The position numbers and the translations under genes are program-made. This document shows positions 8,345 through 16,070 of a DNA stretch of 64,000 bases, piece by piece. Source of the DNA: Sinomonas sp. R1AF57 (GTDB lineage Bacteria; Actinomycetota; Actinomycetes; Actinomycetales; Micrococcaceae); contig NZ_CP022463.1 of assembly GCF_002224485.1 (NCBI RefSeq), positions 92,376 to 156,375 on the forward strand, written 5' to 3'. The notes under the pieces were generated by a model. It saw nothing but the letters and a program-made list of their open reading frames with translations. It did not search any database and had not been told where the DNA came from. The first letter of the stretch is position 1; the number at the start of each line of letters is the position of its first letter.

Positions 8345-8935
8345 CTAGTTCTGCGCGGGGATCTGGCCGATCGCGTCGGCCGCGCTCGGCTCAGAGGCGG
8401 TCTTGTTCCACGGCATCTTGGCGAGTGCGTTGCCCATGGCGCACGTGTTGGTGGCCGCGGAGAATGCGAGGCCGGCACCGATGGCGCCGGAGAGCGCGCG
8501 CAGCTTGGGGGAGACGAACTTCCCCGCCACGAGGCCGGCCACCACGAGCCCGCCCGCGGCCATGCGGACCTGCCGCTCGAGCGCCCACCGCTGGGCGCCG
8601 CGGACCACGTCGCCGCCAGCCGCGGCGAAGGCGGGCACGCCGCCCTCGAGGATCAGGGCCGAACCGATGCCCGCGCCGTCGAGCCTCTGCCGCGCCTGCT
8701 CGGCGCGCACGCCGGACTGGCATACCAGCACGACCCGCTTGCCGAGGCGCTCGGCGAGGTCCTCGGTGTGCTCGGAGAGCAGGGGGAGCGGGACGTTGTA
8801 CGAGCCGCGGATGTGCTGCGTCTCGAACTCGGCGGCGGAGCGGACGTCGATCACGATGAGGTCCTCGTGCGTGTCTATCCACGCGCGCAGCGTCTGGGGG
8901 CTCAGGGTGGTGGCGGTCTGAGTGCCGTCGGTCAT
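8345..8935 (-). CDS. Rhodanese domain fused to DUF2892 membrane segment (YgaP-like)
   Basis: A 196-aa protein. Residues about 10-110 form a rhodanese domain with the active-site loop VCQSGVRAEQ (catalytic Cys). The C-terminal ~80 residues carry two hydrophobic helices (MAAGGLVVAGLVAGKF and ALSGAIGAGLAFSAATNTCAMG) of the DUF2892/YgaP type. Rhodaneses move sulfane sulfur, and the membrane segment places this one at the inner face of the membrane. AAGGAAG precedes the ATG. It lies 39 nt downstream of the persulfide-dioxygenase-like gene on the same strand, so the two are probably one sulfur-handling unit controlled by the CsoR/CstR-type sites upstream. Confidence 0.85.
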   Translation of the reverse strand: MTDGTQTATTLSPQTLRAWIDTHEDLIVIDVRSAAEFETQHIRGSYNVPLPLLSEHTEDLAERLGKRVVLVCQSGVRAEQARQRLDGAGIGSALILEGGVPAFAAAGGDVVRGAQRWALERQVRMAAGGLVVAGLVAGKFVSPKLRALSGAIGAGLAFSAATNTCAMGNALAKMPWNKTASEPSAADAIGQIPAQN

Positions 8936-8974
8936 GTCTTCCTTTCGCAGGGGTGTGGGCTTAGGGGGCCTGGG

Positions 8975-10384
8975 TCAGCCGGCCGAGACGGTCTCCTGGG
9001 AGTCCTTCCAGGCCTTCCAGCCGGCGTAGGAGCCGTCGAGCTCCACCACGTCGTACCCGGCGCGGCGCAGGGAGCTCGCGGCCACCGAGTTGCGGACGCC
9101 GGACTGGCAGTAGCTCACGATCACCCCGTCCGAGGGCAGCTGGTCGGTGTGCCACAGGACACGGCTGGCGCTCAGCTGGACGGAGCCGGGGATGTTCCCC
9201 GCGGCGAACTCGCCCTTGTTGCGCACGTCCAGCAGGAGTGCGGCGCCGAAGCCCTCGAGCCCCTTGGGGTCCAGGACCTTCGGGGTCTCCATGGGCAGGC
9301 CGTCGAGCGTCGGGGTGAAGCCAGCGACGTCGTCGATGCCGACGCGCACGAGGTGGTCCCACATCTCGCGGGCCGCCGCCTGGTCGGGGGCGAGGAGCAC
9401 GAGCGGGCGGGAGTCGGCCTCGGGGTTGTAGGCCCAGGCGCCGTAGGTGGCCATCTTGCCGCCGGCGGGGACGTTGAGCGAGCCCGCGACAGTGCCCTCG
9501 TGGACCTCGGCGTTGTGGCGCGTGTCCACGAACGTGATGCGGTCCGCGGCGAGGTCCTCCGCGATGCCCGCGTTGTCGAGCTGGGGCAGCTCGCCGCGCT
9601 CGCCCATGACGGCCGGGCCCTGGCGGTTCTGGCGCTTCATGCGGCCGAAGTAGGCGTGCGCGTCCGGCTGGCCGTCGAGGAGCTCGTTCACGAAGCCCTC
9701 CTCGTCATTGGCCGCGAGGTACGGGGCCCACCACGAGAAGAGTCGCTCGTAGCCCACCGTGGTGGACGGGATCGAGCCGAGGGCCTTGCCGCAGGCGCTG
9801 CCGGAGCCGTGGCCCGGGTGCACCTGGACGTGGTCGGGGAGCGTGAGGAACTTCTCCTGCAGGCTCTTGAAGAGGAGGCGTGCGCCTTCGAACCGGGTGT
9901 TGACGCCCCCGGCGGCCTCGTCGAGCAGGTCCGGGCGGCCGAGGTCGCCGGCGAACACGAAGTCGCCGGAGAGCAGGTAGCCGGGCTGGTCCGCGAACGC
10001 GCCGTCGGTGACGAGGAACGAGAGGTGTTCCGGGGTGTGGCCGGGCGTGTGCAGCGCCTTGATGGTGATGTTGCCGAGGGCGATCTGGCTGCCGTCCTGG
10101 AGGCGCTCGGCCTCGAAGCCGTACTGCCAGTCGTCGCCGCCCTCGCCGGAGACGTACATCGTGGCGCCCGTCGCGGCGGCGAGCTCCCGCGTGCCGGAGA
10201 GGTAGTCGGCGTGGATGTGGGTCTCGGTCACGGCGACGATCTTCATTCCGTTCGCCGCGGCGAGCTCAAGGTAGGGGGCGATGTCGCGGCGGGCGTCGAC
10301 CACGATGGCCTCACCCTTCGCCTGGCAGCCGATCATGTAGCCGGCCTGGGCGAGGTCCTCGTCGTAGATGCGCTCGAGCAGCAT
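8975..10384 (-). CDS. MBL-fold persulfide dioxygenase-like protein fused to two rhodanese domains
   Basis: A 469-aa fusion. The first ~245 residues are a metallo-beta-lactamase fold of the ETHE1/persulfide dioxygenase type, with metal-binding THIHADYLSG, HTPGHTPEH and GDFVFAGDLGRPDLL. Two rhodanese-like domains follow. The first (about 265-355) has the DTR and HEGTVAGSLNVP signatures but LLAPDQ where the active Cys should be, so it is probably catalytically dead. The last (about 370-465) has an intact SYCQSGVRN loop. Such enzymes oxidise glutathione or low-molecular-weight persulfides to sulfite. GGAAGGAGAAAGCC precedes the ATG. The promoter region holds two CsoR/CstR-like palindromes. Confidence 0.85.
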   Translation of the reverse strand: MLLERIYDEDLAQAGYMIGCQAKGEAIVVDARRDIAPYLELAAANGMKIVAVTETHIHADYLSGTRELAAATGATMYVSGEGGDDWQYGFEAERLQDGSQIALGNITIKALHTPGHTPEHLSFLVTDGAFADQPGYLLSGDFVFAGDLGRPDLLDEAAGGVNTRFEGARLLFKSLQEKFLTLPDHVQVHPGHGSGSACGKALGSIPSTTVGYERLFSWWAPYLAANDEEGFVNELLDGQPDAHAYFGRMKRQNRQGPAVMGERGELPQLDNAGIAEDLAADRITFVDTRHNAEVHEGTVAGSLNVPAGGKMATYGAWAYNPEADSRPLVLLAPDQAAAREMWDHLVRVGIDDVAGFTPTLDGLPMETPKVLDPKGLEGFGAALLLDVRNKGEFAAGNIPGSVQLSASRVLWHTDQLPSDGVIVSYCQSGVRNSVAASSLRRAGYDVVELDGSYAGWKAWKDSQETVSAG

Positions 10385-10407
10385 GGCTTTCTCCTTCCGG
10401 ATCCGTT

Positions 10408-10457
10408 ATACCCCTAGGGGTATCTCCTGTCCTCAACGATAATACCTCTAGGGGTAT
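10408..10457 (-). promoter_or_regulatory. Pair of CsoR/CstR-type operators upstream of the sulfur module
   Basis: ATACCCCTAGGGGTAT (10408-10423) is a perfect 16-bp palindrome. ATACCTCTAGGGGTAT (10442-10457) is the same site with one mismatch. Their start-to-start distance is 34 bp. They sit 24-73 nt upstream of the persulfide-dioxygenase-like gene. AT-A-CCCC-TA-GGGG-T-AT palindromes are typical of the CsoR family, including persulfide sensors of the CstR branch. A possible -35/-10 (TTGAGG and TATAAC, reading leftward) brackets the proximal site. No CsoR/CstR gene lies in this window. Confidence 0.75.
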
Positions 10458-10538
10458 CGCGCAAACTCCGCCTGAGCGGAGTGCGCTGCGTCCCGTTCCC
10501 GCACTCGGCCGACGCGTGGGTCGGCTACCCTAGGCGCC

Positions 10539-11417
10539 ATGACCAGCCCCCGTCCCCTCGTCTACGCCCATCGCGGCGCGAGCGCCCGGTTCGCCGAGCA
10601 CACCCGCGCCGCCTACCTCCAGGCCCTCGCCGAGGGAGCGGACGGGGTCGAGTGCGACGTCCACCTCACGAGGGACCAGCACGTCGTCCTGCTCCACGAC
10701 GCCAACCTCGACCGCACCTCGACCGGGACGGGCCCGGTGGCCGAGAGGACGCTCGCCCAGCTGCGGGAGCTCGACTTCTCCTCGTGGAAGGGCATCCGCA
10801 TCCCGGACGAGTTCGGCGCTGCGAGCCAGCAGCTCCTGACCCTGCCCGAGCTCCTGGACCTCCTCGCTGCCGCGGCGCGGCCAGTGGGCCTCGCCATCGA
10901 GCTCAAGCACCCCACCCCCTACCGGTTCCGGCTCGAGGACCGCGTCCTCGAGCTCCTCGCCGCCCGCGGGTGGGAGCCTGAGTCCTCGGTGGTGGGAAAC
11001 GTGGCGGTGAGCTTCATGAGCTTCGACCCCGAGGCGATCGAGTACCTCCTCGACCGCGTCCCCGCCCGGCATGTGTGCATGCTCGTCGACGACGTGACGG
11101 TCGACGAGCTGCGCGAGTCCACTGCCCTCGGCGCCTTCACGGGCGGCGCCGTCGCCAATGTCCTCAAAGCGGCCCAGCGCGATGCCGAGGAGATCCTCGA
11201 TGCCGGCCGCGTCGGCCTGGCTGGCCCCGGGATCTCCTACGTGCGCGAGAACCCGAACCGCGTCCGGGCATGGCTCGCGGCCGGGCTCACCTTCCGCGTC
11301 TGGACCGTCGACTCGCCTGAGGACGTCCAGCACTGCCTCGACGTGGGCATCCAGCAGATCACCACCAACAGGCCCGCCGAGGTCCTCGCCCAGGTGAAGG
11401 CGGCGGCTGTTGGCTGA
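10539..11417 (+). CDS. Glycerophosphodiester phosphodiesterase
   Basis: A 292-aa GDPD-family enzyme that hydrolyses deacylated phospholipids to glycerol-3-phosphate and alcohol. The signature opens the protein (YAHRGASARFAEHTRAAY), followed by GADGVECDVHLTRD and the catalytic LLHDANLDRTSTG; the C-terminal VWTVDSPEDVQHCLDVGI and ITTNRP strands complete the TIM barrel. There is no signal peptide, so it is cytoplasmic. TACCCT ends 7 nt before the ATG and there is no Shine-Dalgarno, indicating a leaderless mRNA. It overlaps the next gene (azlC) by 8 nt. Confidence 0.9.
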   Translation: MTSPRPLVYAHRGASARFAEHTRAAYLQALAEGADGVECDVHLTRDQHVVLLHDANLDRTSTGTGPVAERTLAQLRELDFSSWKGIRIPDEFGAASQQLLTLPELLDLLAAAARPVGLAIELKHPTPYRFRLEDRVLELLAARGWEPESSVVGNVAVSFMSFDPEAIEYLLDRVPARHVCMLVDDVTVDELRESTALGAFTGGAVANVLKAAQRDAEEILDAGRVGLAGPGISYVRENPNRVRAWLAAGLTFRVWTVDSPEDVQHCLDVGIQQITTNRPAEVLAQVKAAAVG

Positions 11418-12333
11418 CGCGGACCATCCGGACACGCCTGCCTCGCCCCAGCCCGCGCACGACGGCGCCGCCCCGCCGTCGCTGCTGCGCTCGCCGGCCG
11501 TGCGGGTCGGCGCCTCGATCTCCGTCGCGACCGGTCTCTACGGGATCTCCTTCGGCGCCCTAGGTGTCACCTCGGGGCTCGACGTGCTCCAGACCATGGC
11601 GCTGAGCCTGCTCATGTTCACCGGCGGCTCGCAGTTCGCGTTCATCGGCGTCGTGGCAGGAGGCGGCTCGGGGGCTGCTGCGGCGGCCGCGGCGACGCTC
11701 CTGGGCATCCGCAACGCCGTGTACGGGATGCAGCTCAACGCCATGTTCTCGCCCAGCGGGTGGCGGCGCTTTGTGGCGCCGCAGTTCACGATCGACGAAT
11801 CGACAGCCACCGCCGTCGGCCAGGACTCGCAGGTCGAGCAGCGCCGGGGGTTCTGGGTCGCCGGCGTCGGTGTGTTCGTGCTGTGGAACGCCTTCACGGC
11901 AGTCGGCGCGTTCGCGGGCAACGCCCTCGGCGACCCGAAGCAGTGGGGCCTCGACGGCGCCGCCGTGGCCGCGTTCCTCGGGCTGCTCTGGCCCCGGCTC
12001 AAGGGCCGCGAGCCGATCGCCATCGCGGTGGTCTGCGCCCTGGCCACCGTCCTCGCTGTGCCGTTCGTCCCCTCCGGCGTTCCGATCCTCGTCGCGGCCG
12101 TGGTCGCGGCCGTGCTCGGTTGGGTCAGCCACGCCCGGGCCGAGGCGCGGCAGGCCGCCGGCCTCGGGGTCGAGGGACTCGGCCCGGACATCGACCCGTA
12201 CGAGGGCCAGTCGCTCTCCCTCCGGGGCTCGGCGGGCCGCGACGGTGAGGCGCCCGCGGACGGCGAGGGGCGGCGTCGTGCGTCGGATTCCGGCGGCGGG
12301 GGCGAGCCGGATTCGGACGGAGGCCGAGCGTGA
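11410..12333 (+). CDS. azlC: AzlC family branched-chain amino acid exporter, large subunit
   Basis: A 307-aa membrane protein whose LYGISFGALGVTSGLDVLQTMALSLLMFTGGSQFAFIGV segment (quoted in part: LLMFTGGSQFAFIGV) is the AzlC/YgaZ hallmark. It pairs with AzlD in the exporter, giving about five to seven helices here. The start is a TTG at 11410 that overlaps the upstream stop; a later start is possible because the first ~25 residues are polar and non-conserved. The last ~65 residues are charged and low complexity, a tail not needed for the family. It overlaps azlD by 4 nt (GTGA). Confidence 0.85.
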   Translation: MADADHPDTPASPQPAHDGAAPPSLLRSPAVRVGASISVATGLYGISFGALGVTSGLDVLQTMALSLLMFTGGSQFAFIGVVAGGGSGAAAAAAATLLGIRNAVYGMQLNAMFSPSGWRRFVAPQFTIDESTATAVGQDSQVEQRRGFWVAGVGVFVLWNAFTAVGAFAGNALGDPKQWGLDGAAVAAFLGLLWPRLKGREPIAIAVVCALATVLAVPFVPSGVPILVAAVVAAVLGWVSHARAEARQAAGLGVEGLGPDIDPYEGQSLSLRGSAGRDGEAPADGEGRRRASDSGGGGEPDSDGGRA

Positions 12334-12641
12334 GCCTCTGGGGGTGGATCCTCGTGGCGTGCGCTGCGGCATACGCGCTGAAGCTTCTCGGCTACCTGCT
12401 GCCGCGGCGGTGGATGGAGAACGAGCGGATGCTGCGGATCGCGGGCACCGTGACGATCGGGCTGCTCGCGTCACTGACGGCGGTCAACGCGGTGGCGGCG
12501 GGGCAGTCGCTCGTGCTCGACGCCCGGCTCGGGGCACTGGGAGCCGCTGCGCTTGCGCTCGTGCTGCGGGCGCCGTTCCTCGTCGTCGTGATTGCGGGCG
12601 CCGCTGCTGCGGCGCTCCTGCGGCTGCTCGGCTGGGGGTAG
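12330..12641 (+). CDS. azlD: AzlD family exporter, small subunit
   Basis: A 103-aa, four-helix membrane protein (WGWILVACAAAYALKLLGYLLPRR opening) typical of AzlD/YgaH, the partner of AzlC in branched-chain amino acid export. It starts with GTG inside the azlC stop (GTGA overlap), so the subunits are probably made in equal amounts. No regulator of the Lrp type is adjacent. It is followed by a long inverted repeat shared with the convergent DUF5684 gene. Confidence 0.85.
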   Translation: MSLWGWILVACAAAYALKLLGYLLPRRWMENERMLRIAGTVTIGLLASLTAVNAVAAGQSLVLDARLGALGAAALALVLRAPFLVVVIAGAAAAALLRLLGWG

Positions 12642-12679
12642 GCGGCCGAGAGCCTTCCCGGAGCCGGCCGGAACGGGAA

Positions 12680-12741
12680 CACCCCGGCTTTCGGACGAAA
12701 CCCCGGGAAAGAGCGTGGGGTCGTGTCCGAAAGCCGGGGTG
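12680..12741. terminator. 17-bp inverted repeat with 28-nt loop between convergent genes
   Basis: CACCCCGGCTTTCGGAC (12680-12696) is the exact reverse complement of 12725-12741. It lies between the azlD stop and the stop of the convergent DUF5684 gene and could terminate both transcripts. The loop (28 nt) is longer than usual for an intrinsic terminator and contains further CCCC/GGGG pairing. It may instead be a member of an intergenic palindromic repeat family. No second copy was noticed in this window. Confidence 0.5.
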
Positions 12742-12762
12742 CGTACCAGCGGCGAAGGCGTC

Positions 12763-13482
12763 CTACTGCTTCTGCGGGGGCTCCTGGCCGTACGACCCCT
12801 GCCCATAGGGGTTGCTCTGCTGCGGGGGCTGCCCGTACGGGTCCTGACCGGAGGGATTGCTCTGCTGCGCGGGCTGCTGGCCGTAGGGCTGCGCGGGCTG
12901 CTGGCCGTACGGCTGCTGCCCATAGGGCTGCTGGCCGTACTGCTCGGGCTGCTGGGCGTACGGCTGCGGCTGGCCCTGGCCATACGGCTGCTGGCCGTAA
13001 GCGCCCTGCGGCGCATAGCCGGCCGGAGCCCGCATGAGGGCGCCCTTGCCGAAGTACTGGTACTGGCCGTAGCCGAGCAGCGGAAGGAACACGATCGGCA
13101 GCAGCACGAGGCCCACCGTCCATGCGGTGTCCTTGGCGAACGACTTGGAGAGGTCGTTCATGACGAAGATCCACAGGACGAACACGCCGATGGCGATGAG
13201 GAAGCCCAGGAACGGGATGGCGCTCAGGAGGGACCCTCCGAGGATGGCCCAGAACCACCAGGTCGGGCGGCCGACGATGTGGGTGATCAGGACGTACTGG
13301 TTGTAGAAGGGCACATAGGCTTCCCACGCTGGCCGTCCGGCCTTCGTGAAGATGCCCATGAGCAGCAGGCCGGCGACCGCGAGGCCGATCACGGCGGAGA
13401 TGAGGCCGAACACGATGGCAAAGCCCGTGGCGGCGGCGGAGTTCCCATAGGTCGTCGACGCGGCGACGGTGAGAGTCGTCAT
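12763..13482 (-). CDS. DUF5684-like membrane protein with Tyr-Gly-Gln-rich tail
   Basis: A 239-aa protein. Residues about 15-150 contain four hydrophobic helices with the conserved WEAYVPFYNQYVLITHIVGRPTWW and AKDTAWTVGLVLLPIVFLPLLGYG blocks (quoted in part: PFYNQYVLITHIVG) seen in DUF5684. The last ~80 residues are repeats of YGQQP/QPYGQ, a disordered cytoplasmic or surface tail. TAGGGT ends 7 nt before the ATG with no Shine-Dalgarno, supporting this start and leaderless expression. Function unknown; such tails can mediate protein clustering, by inference only. Confidence 0.7.
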   Translation of the reverse strand: MTTLTVAASTTYGNSAAATGFAIVFGLISAVIGLAVAGLLLMGIFTKAGRPAWEAYVPFYNQYVLITHIVGRPTWWFWAILGGSLLSAIPFLGFLIAIGVFVLWIFVMNDLSKSFAKDTAWTVGLVLLPIVFLPLLGYGQYQYFGKGALMRAPAGYAPQGAYGQQPYGQGQPQPYAQQPEQYGQQPYGQQPYGQQPAQPYGQQPAQQSNPSGQDPYGQPPQQSNPYGQGSYGQEPPQKQ

Positions 13483-13571
13483 GGCAGCGACCCTAGCTGG
13501 GTTTGATCTGCGCGCCCATGGGCAGGACTCCCCTTTTCCCAGAATTAATCGAGGCGTCACACAGGCGGCGC

Positions 13572-14198
13572 TCAGAGAGGGAGTTCGACATCCGGAATCG
13601 GCTCGAGCGGGGGCAGGGGACGGTTCTCCCGGTGGGTCCGGATCGCATCCTCGACGAGGGCCACGTACCGCTGCCACGCGAAGGAGCCCGGCTCCACCGT
13701 GTCCCCCGCGCCGATCAGCATTGCGACGAGGCGGACCATGTCGATGAGGCGGAGCTCCTCGCGGAGCGTGCCCTGCTGCTGGCCGCGCTGCAGCAGCACG
13801 CCCATGGACTCGATGAGCTTCCCGGCGAGCCCCACGAGGAGCGCGCGCCGGCCGGCGACGGCCGAGAGCAGGTGGTGCTCCTCGTTGGCGACCTGCATGA
13901 CGGCGCCCAGCACGTCGACCAGCCCCGCGGCCGCGTCCGGGTTCTCGAGCGCGAGCTCGGTGATCGGATCGACCTTGACCTTGAGCTGCCGCTCGATGGC
14001 CGCGAGGACGAGTTCCTCCTTGTCCGCGAAGTTGCGGAAGAGGGTCGCCGGGCCCACGCCCGCGCGGTCGGCCACGGTCTTCAGCGACACGTGGGGCCCC
14101 TCGTCCCGGAAGCAGTCGAGGGCCGCGCTGATGATCTTCTCGATGTTGCGCGCCGCGTCCGCACGCATCGGCTTGCGCCACGCCCGTTCCTGCTGCAT
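13572..14198 (-). CDS. TetR family transcriptional regulator
   Basis: A 208-aa TetR-type repressor. The N-terminal helix-turn-helix is clear: ISAALDCFRDEGPHVSLKTVADRAGVGPATLFRNFADKEEL (key part VADRAGVGPATLFRNFADKEE, about 40-60). The C-terminal ligand domain is helical and not diagnostic. TACCCT ends 6 nt before the ATG, suggesting leaderless expression. It is flanked by the DUF5684 protein downstream on the same strand (90 nt gap) and the divergent thiamine-binding-like gene; either could be a target. The ligand cannot be read from the sequence. Confidence 0.85.
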   Translation of the reverse strand: MQQERAWRKPMRADAARNIEKIISAALDCFRDEGPHVSLKTVADRAGVGPATLFRNFADKEELVLAAIERQLKVKVDPITELALENPDAAAGLVDVLGAVMQVANEEHHLLSAVAGRRALLVGLAGKLIESMGVLLQRGQQQGTLREELRLIDMVRLVAMLIGAGDTVEPGSFAWQRYVALVEDAIRTHRENRPLPPLEPIPDVELPL

Positions 14199-14320
14199 TC
14201 CTCAAGGGTACTTACGAGAGTGGTGGTGTCGCCTATGTGACGGCCCGCTCTCGAGAGTCTCCTCACGCTGGCGCGCCTCCTCCTGCCGCAGCGCACGACG
14301 GCGATGGCAGACTGAGGCGC

Positions 14321-14689
14321 ATGATCGTCGCCTTCTCCGTCGCCCCCTCCGGTCCCGCCCCCGACGCCGCGCGCGCCGCCGCCGGCGGGGGCGCGCCGTC
14401 GTCCGTCCCGTCCGATTCGGTGCACGAAGCCGTGGCCGCCGCCGTCAGGGTGGTCCGCGAATCGGGTCTGCCCAACCGCACGAGCTCGATGTTCACGGAG
14501 ATCGAAGGCGAGTGGGACGAGGTCATGGACGTGGTCAAGCGGGCCACGGAGGCCGTGGGCCGGTACGGGTCCCGGGTCTCGCTCGTGCTCAAGGCGGACA
14601 TCCGGCCCGGGCACACGGGGGAGATCGAAGGCAAGGTCGAGCGGCTCGAGAAGGCGATCGCCCAGCAGGGCCCGGAGCGCGCGGGCTGA
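14321..14689 (+). CDS. MTH1187/YkoF-like thiamine-binding family protein
   Basis: A 122-aa protein starting MIVAFSVAPSG and containing VRESGLPNRTSSMFTEIEGEWDEVMDVVKRA, the core of the MTH1187 (DUF77) ferredoxin-like fold, whose members bind thiamine or related small molecules. An Ala/Gly-rich loop (about 13-27) is inserted between the first strand and helix. CAGACT ends 7 nt before the ATG with no Shine-Dalgarno, supporting this start over the 28-codon upstream extension. It is likely cytoplasmic and oligomeric. The precise ligand is unknown. Confidence 0.75.
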   Translation: MIVAFSVAPSGPAPDAARAAAGGGAPSSVPSDSVHEAVAAAVRVVRESGLPNRTSSMFTEIEGEWDEVMDVVKRATEAVGRYGSRVSLVLKADIRPGHTGEIEGKVERLEKAIAQQGPERAG

Positions 14690-14774
14690 CCCGGGGGCCA
14701 GTGCCGGAGGGCAGCGGCGGAGACCAGTGGCGGAGGGCCTGTCGCAGACCCGGCCGGGGTGCCAGACTGACCGG

Positions 14775-15452
14775 ATGGTGGAGCACGTGGCCAAGCCCGA
14801 ATGGATCGACGTTGAACGCTGGCTGACCGACACCGTGGTCAAGCCCGGCCCCGAGCACGAGCGGGCGCTCCGCACCGCCGTCGAGCGCGGAATGCCCCCG
14901 ATCGAGGTCCAGCCGACCTCCGGGAAGCTCCTGGCACTGCTCGTGCGGATCTCGGGGGCACGGCGCGTGCTCGAGATCGGAACGCTCGCAGGATTCAGCA
15001 GCATCTGGATGGGCCAGGCTCTCCCCGACGGCGGTCACCTCGACACACTGGAGTACCTGCCCGAGCACGCCGCCGTCGCCCGCGAGAACCTCGCCGCGGC
15101 CGGGCTCGCCGACCGTGTCACTGTGCACGTGGGGCCCGCCCTCGACACGCTTCCCTCGCTCAGCGGCCCGTACGACCTCGTGTTCATCGACGCCGACAAG
15201 CAGAACAACGTCGCCTACCTCGAGTGGGCGGTGCGCCTGGGGCGTCCGGGGACCGTCGTCGTGCTGGACAACGCCGTCTGGGAGGGGACGCTCCTCGACC
15301 CGGCGCAGGACGAGGCCAACGCCCCCTCGATCGTCTCCGCCCTCGAGTTCCTGGGCGGGTCCCTGTTCGACGCGACCGTCGTCCAGACGGCGGGGTCCAA
15401 GGGCTGGGACGGCTTCGCGCTCGGAGTCCTCCGCGCCCAGGACGATGGCTGA
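14775..15452 (+). CDS. Class I SAM-dependent O-methyltransferase (CCoAOMT/COMT-like)
   Basis: A 225-aa member of O-methyltransferase family 3. It carries the SAM-binding motif VLEIGTLAGFSSIWMGQAL (about 57-75) and the metal-binding DLVFIDADKQNNVAYLEWA, typical of Mg2+-dependent catechol-type O-methyltransferases. The substrate cannot be deduced. CAGACT ends 6 nt before this ATG, identical to the box before the preceding gene, which supports leaderless expression and this start rather than the one 16 codons upstream. It overlaps the GNAT gene by 8 nt. Confidence 0.85.
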   Translation: MVEHVAKPEWIDVERWLTDTVVKPGPEHERALRTAVERGMPPIEVQPTSGKLLALLVRISGARRVLEIGTLAGFSSIWMGQALPDGGHLDTLEYLPEHAAVARENLAAAGLADRVTVHVGPALDTLPSLSGPYDLVFIDADKQNNVAYLEWAVRLGRPGTVVVLDNAVWEGTLLDPAQDEANAPSIVSALEFLGGSLFDATVVQTAGSKGWDGFALGVLRAQDDG

Positions 15453-15978
15453 CTCCGAGGAGGCAGCCCAGGCCTTCGAGATCGCCGACGCCACTCCGGC
15501 GGACGCGGAGGCGGTCCTCGCCGTGAAGGACCAGGCCTGGCGCGAGGCCTACGCGCATCTCCTGCCGGCCGAGTACCTCGCCGGACCCATGGACGGCGGT
15601 CCCGAACGCACCGAGAGGTGGCGGGGGTACCTGACGCCGGACGGCGCGCGGCGGTTCGCGCTCGTGCGCCGCGGTGGGCGCGTGGTCGGGTTCGCGGGTG
15701 CCGGCCCCGCCCTCGACGAGGACCGCCCGGCCCCTCTCCAGCTCTACACCGCCTACGTCCTGGCCGAGATGTACGGAACCGGGGCGGCCCGGGCGGTGGT
15801 CGAGCGGGTGCTCGGGGAACAACCCGCGCTCCTCTGGGTCTTCGAGGACAACCCGCGGGCGCGGGCGTTCTACGCGAAGCTCGGCTTCGTCCCGGACGGG
15901 GCGCGCCAGCCGGGGGAGTTCGGCGGCCTCTTCCTGTCGGAGATCAGGATGGTCCGCGAGCCTGCTTCGCCCCAATGA
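15445..15978 (+). CDS. GNAT family N-acetyltransferase
   Basis: A 177-aa acetyltransferase. Visible GNAT features are the N-terminal strand FEIADATPADAEAVLAVKDQAW, the acetyl-CoA pyrophosphate loop region LAEMYGTGAARAVVERVLG (about 108-126) and the C-terminal VFEDNPRARAFYAKLGFVPDG. It starts within the O-methyltransferase stop region (ATGGCTGA), so it is translationally coupled to it. The acceptor (amino acid, antibiotic or protein) is unknown. Confidence 0.85.
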   Translation: MADSEEAAQAFEIADATPADAEAVLAVKDQAWREAYAHLLPAEYLAGPMDGGPERTERWRGYLTPDGARRFALVRRGGRVVGFAGAGPALDEDRPAPLQLYTAYVLAEMYGTGAARAVVERVLGEQPALLWVFEDNPRARAFYAKLGFVPDGARQPGEFGGLFLSEIRMVREPASPQ

Positions 15979-16070
15979 GGGACACGGAGCGAACGGGGGC
16001 CCAAGGCCCCTATCCGCCGTCGCGCGGCTTGGGTTGGCTGGTGCTGAAGATCCCCCCTGAGGAGAGGTTC

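Noticed and set aside
6665-10417. Plus-strand open frame of 1250 codons over the DUF445 and sulfur genes
   Set aside because: It is antisense to three genes with clear families and is Arg/Gly/Pro-biased, as expected for a GC-rich shadow frame.
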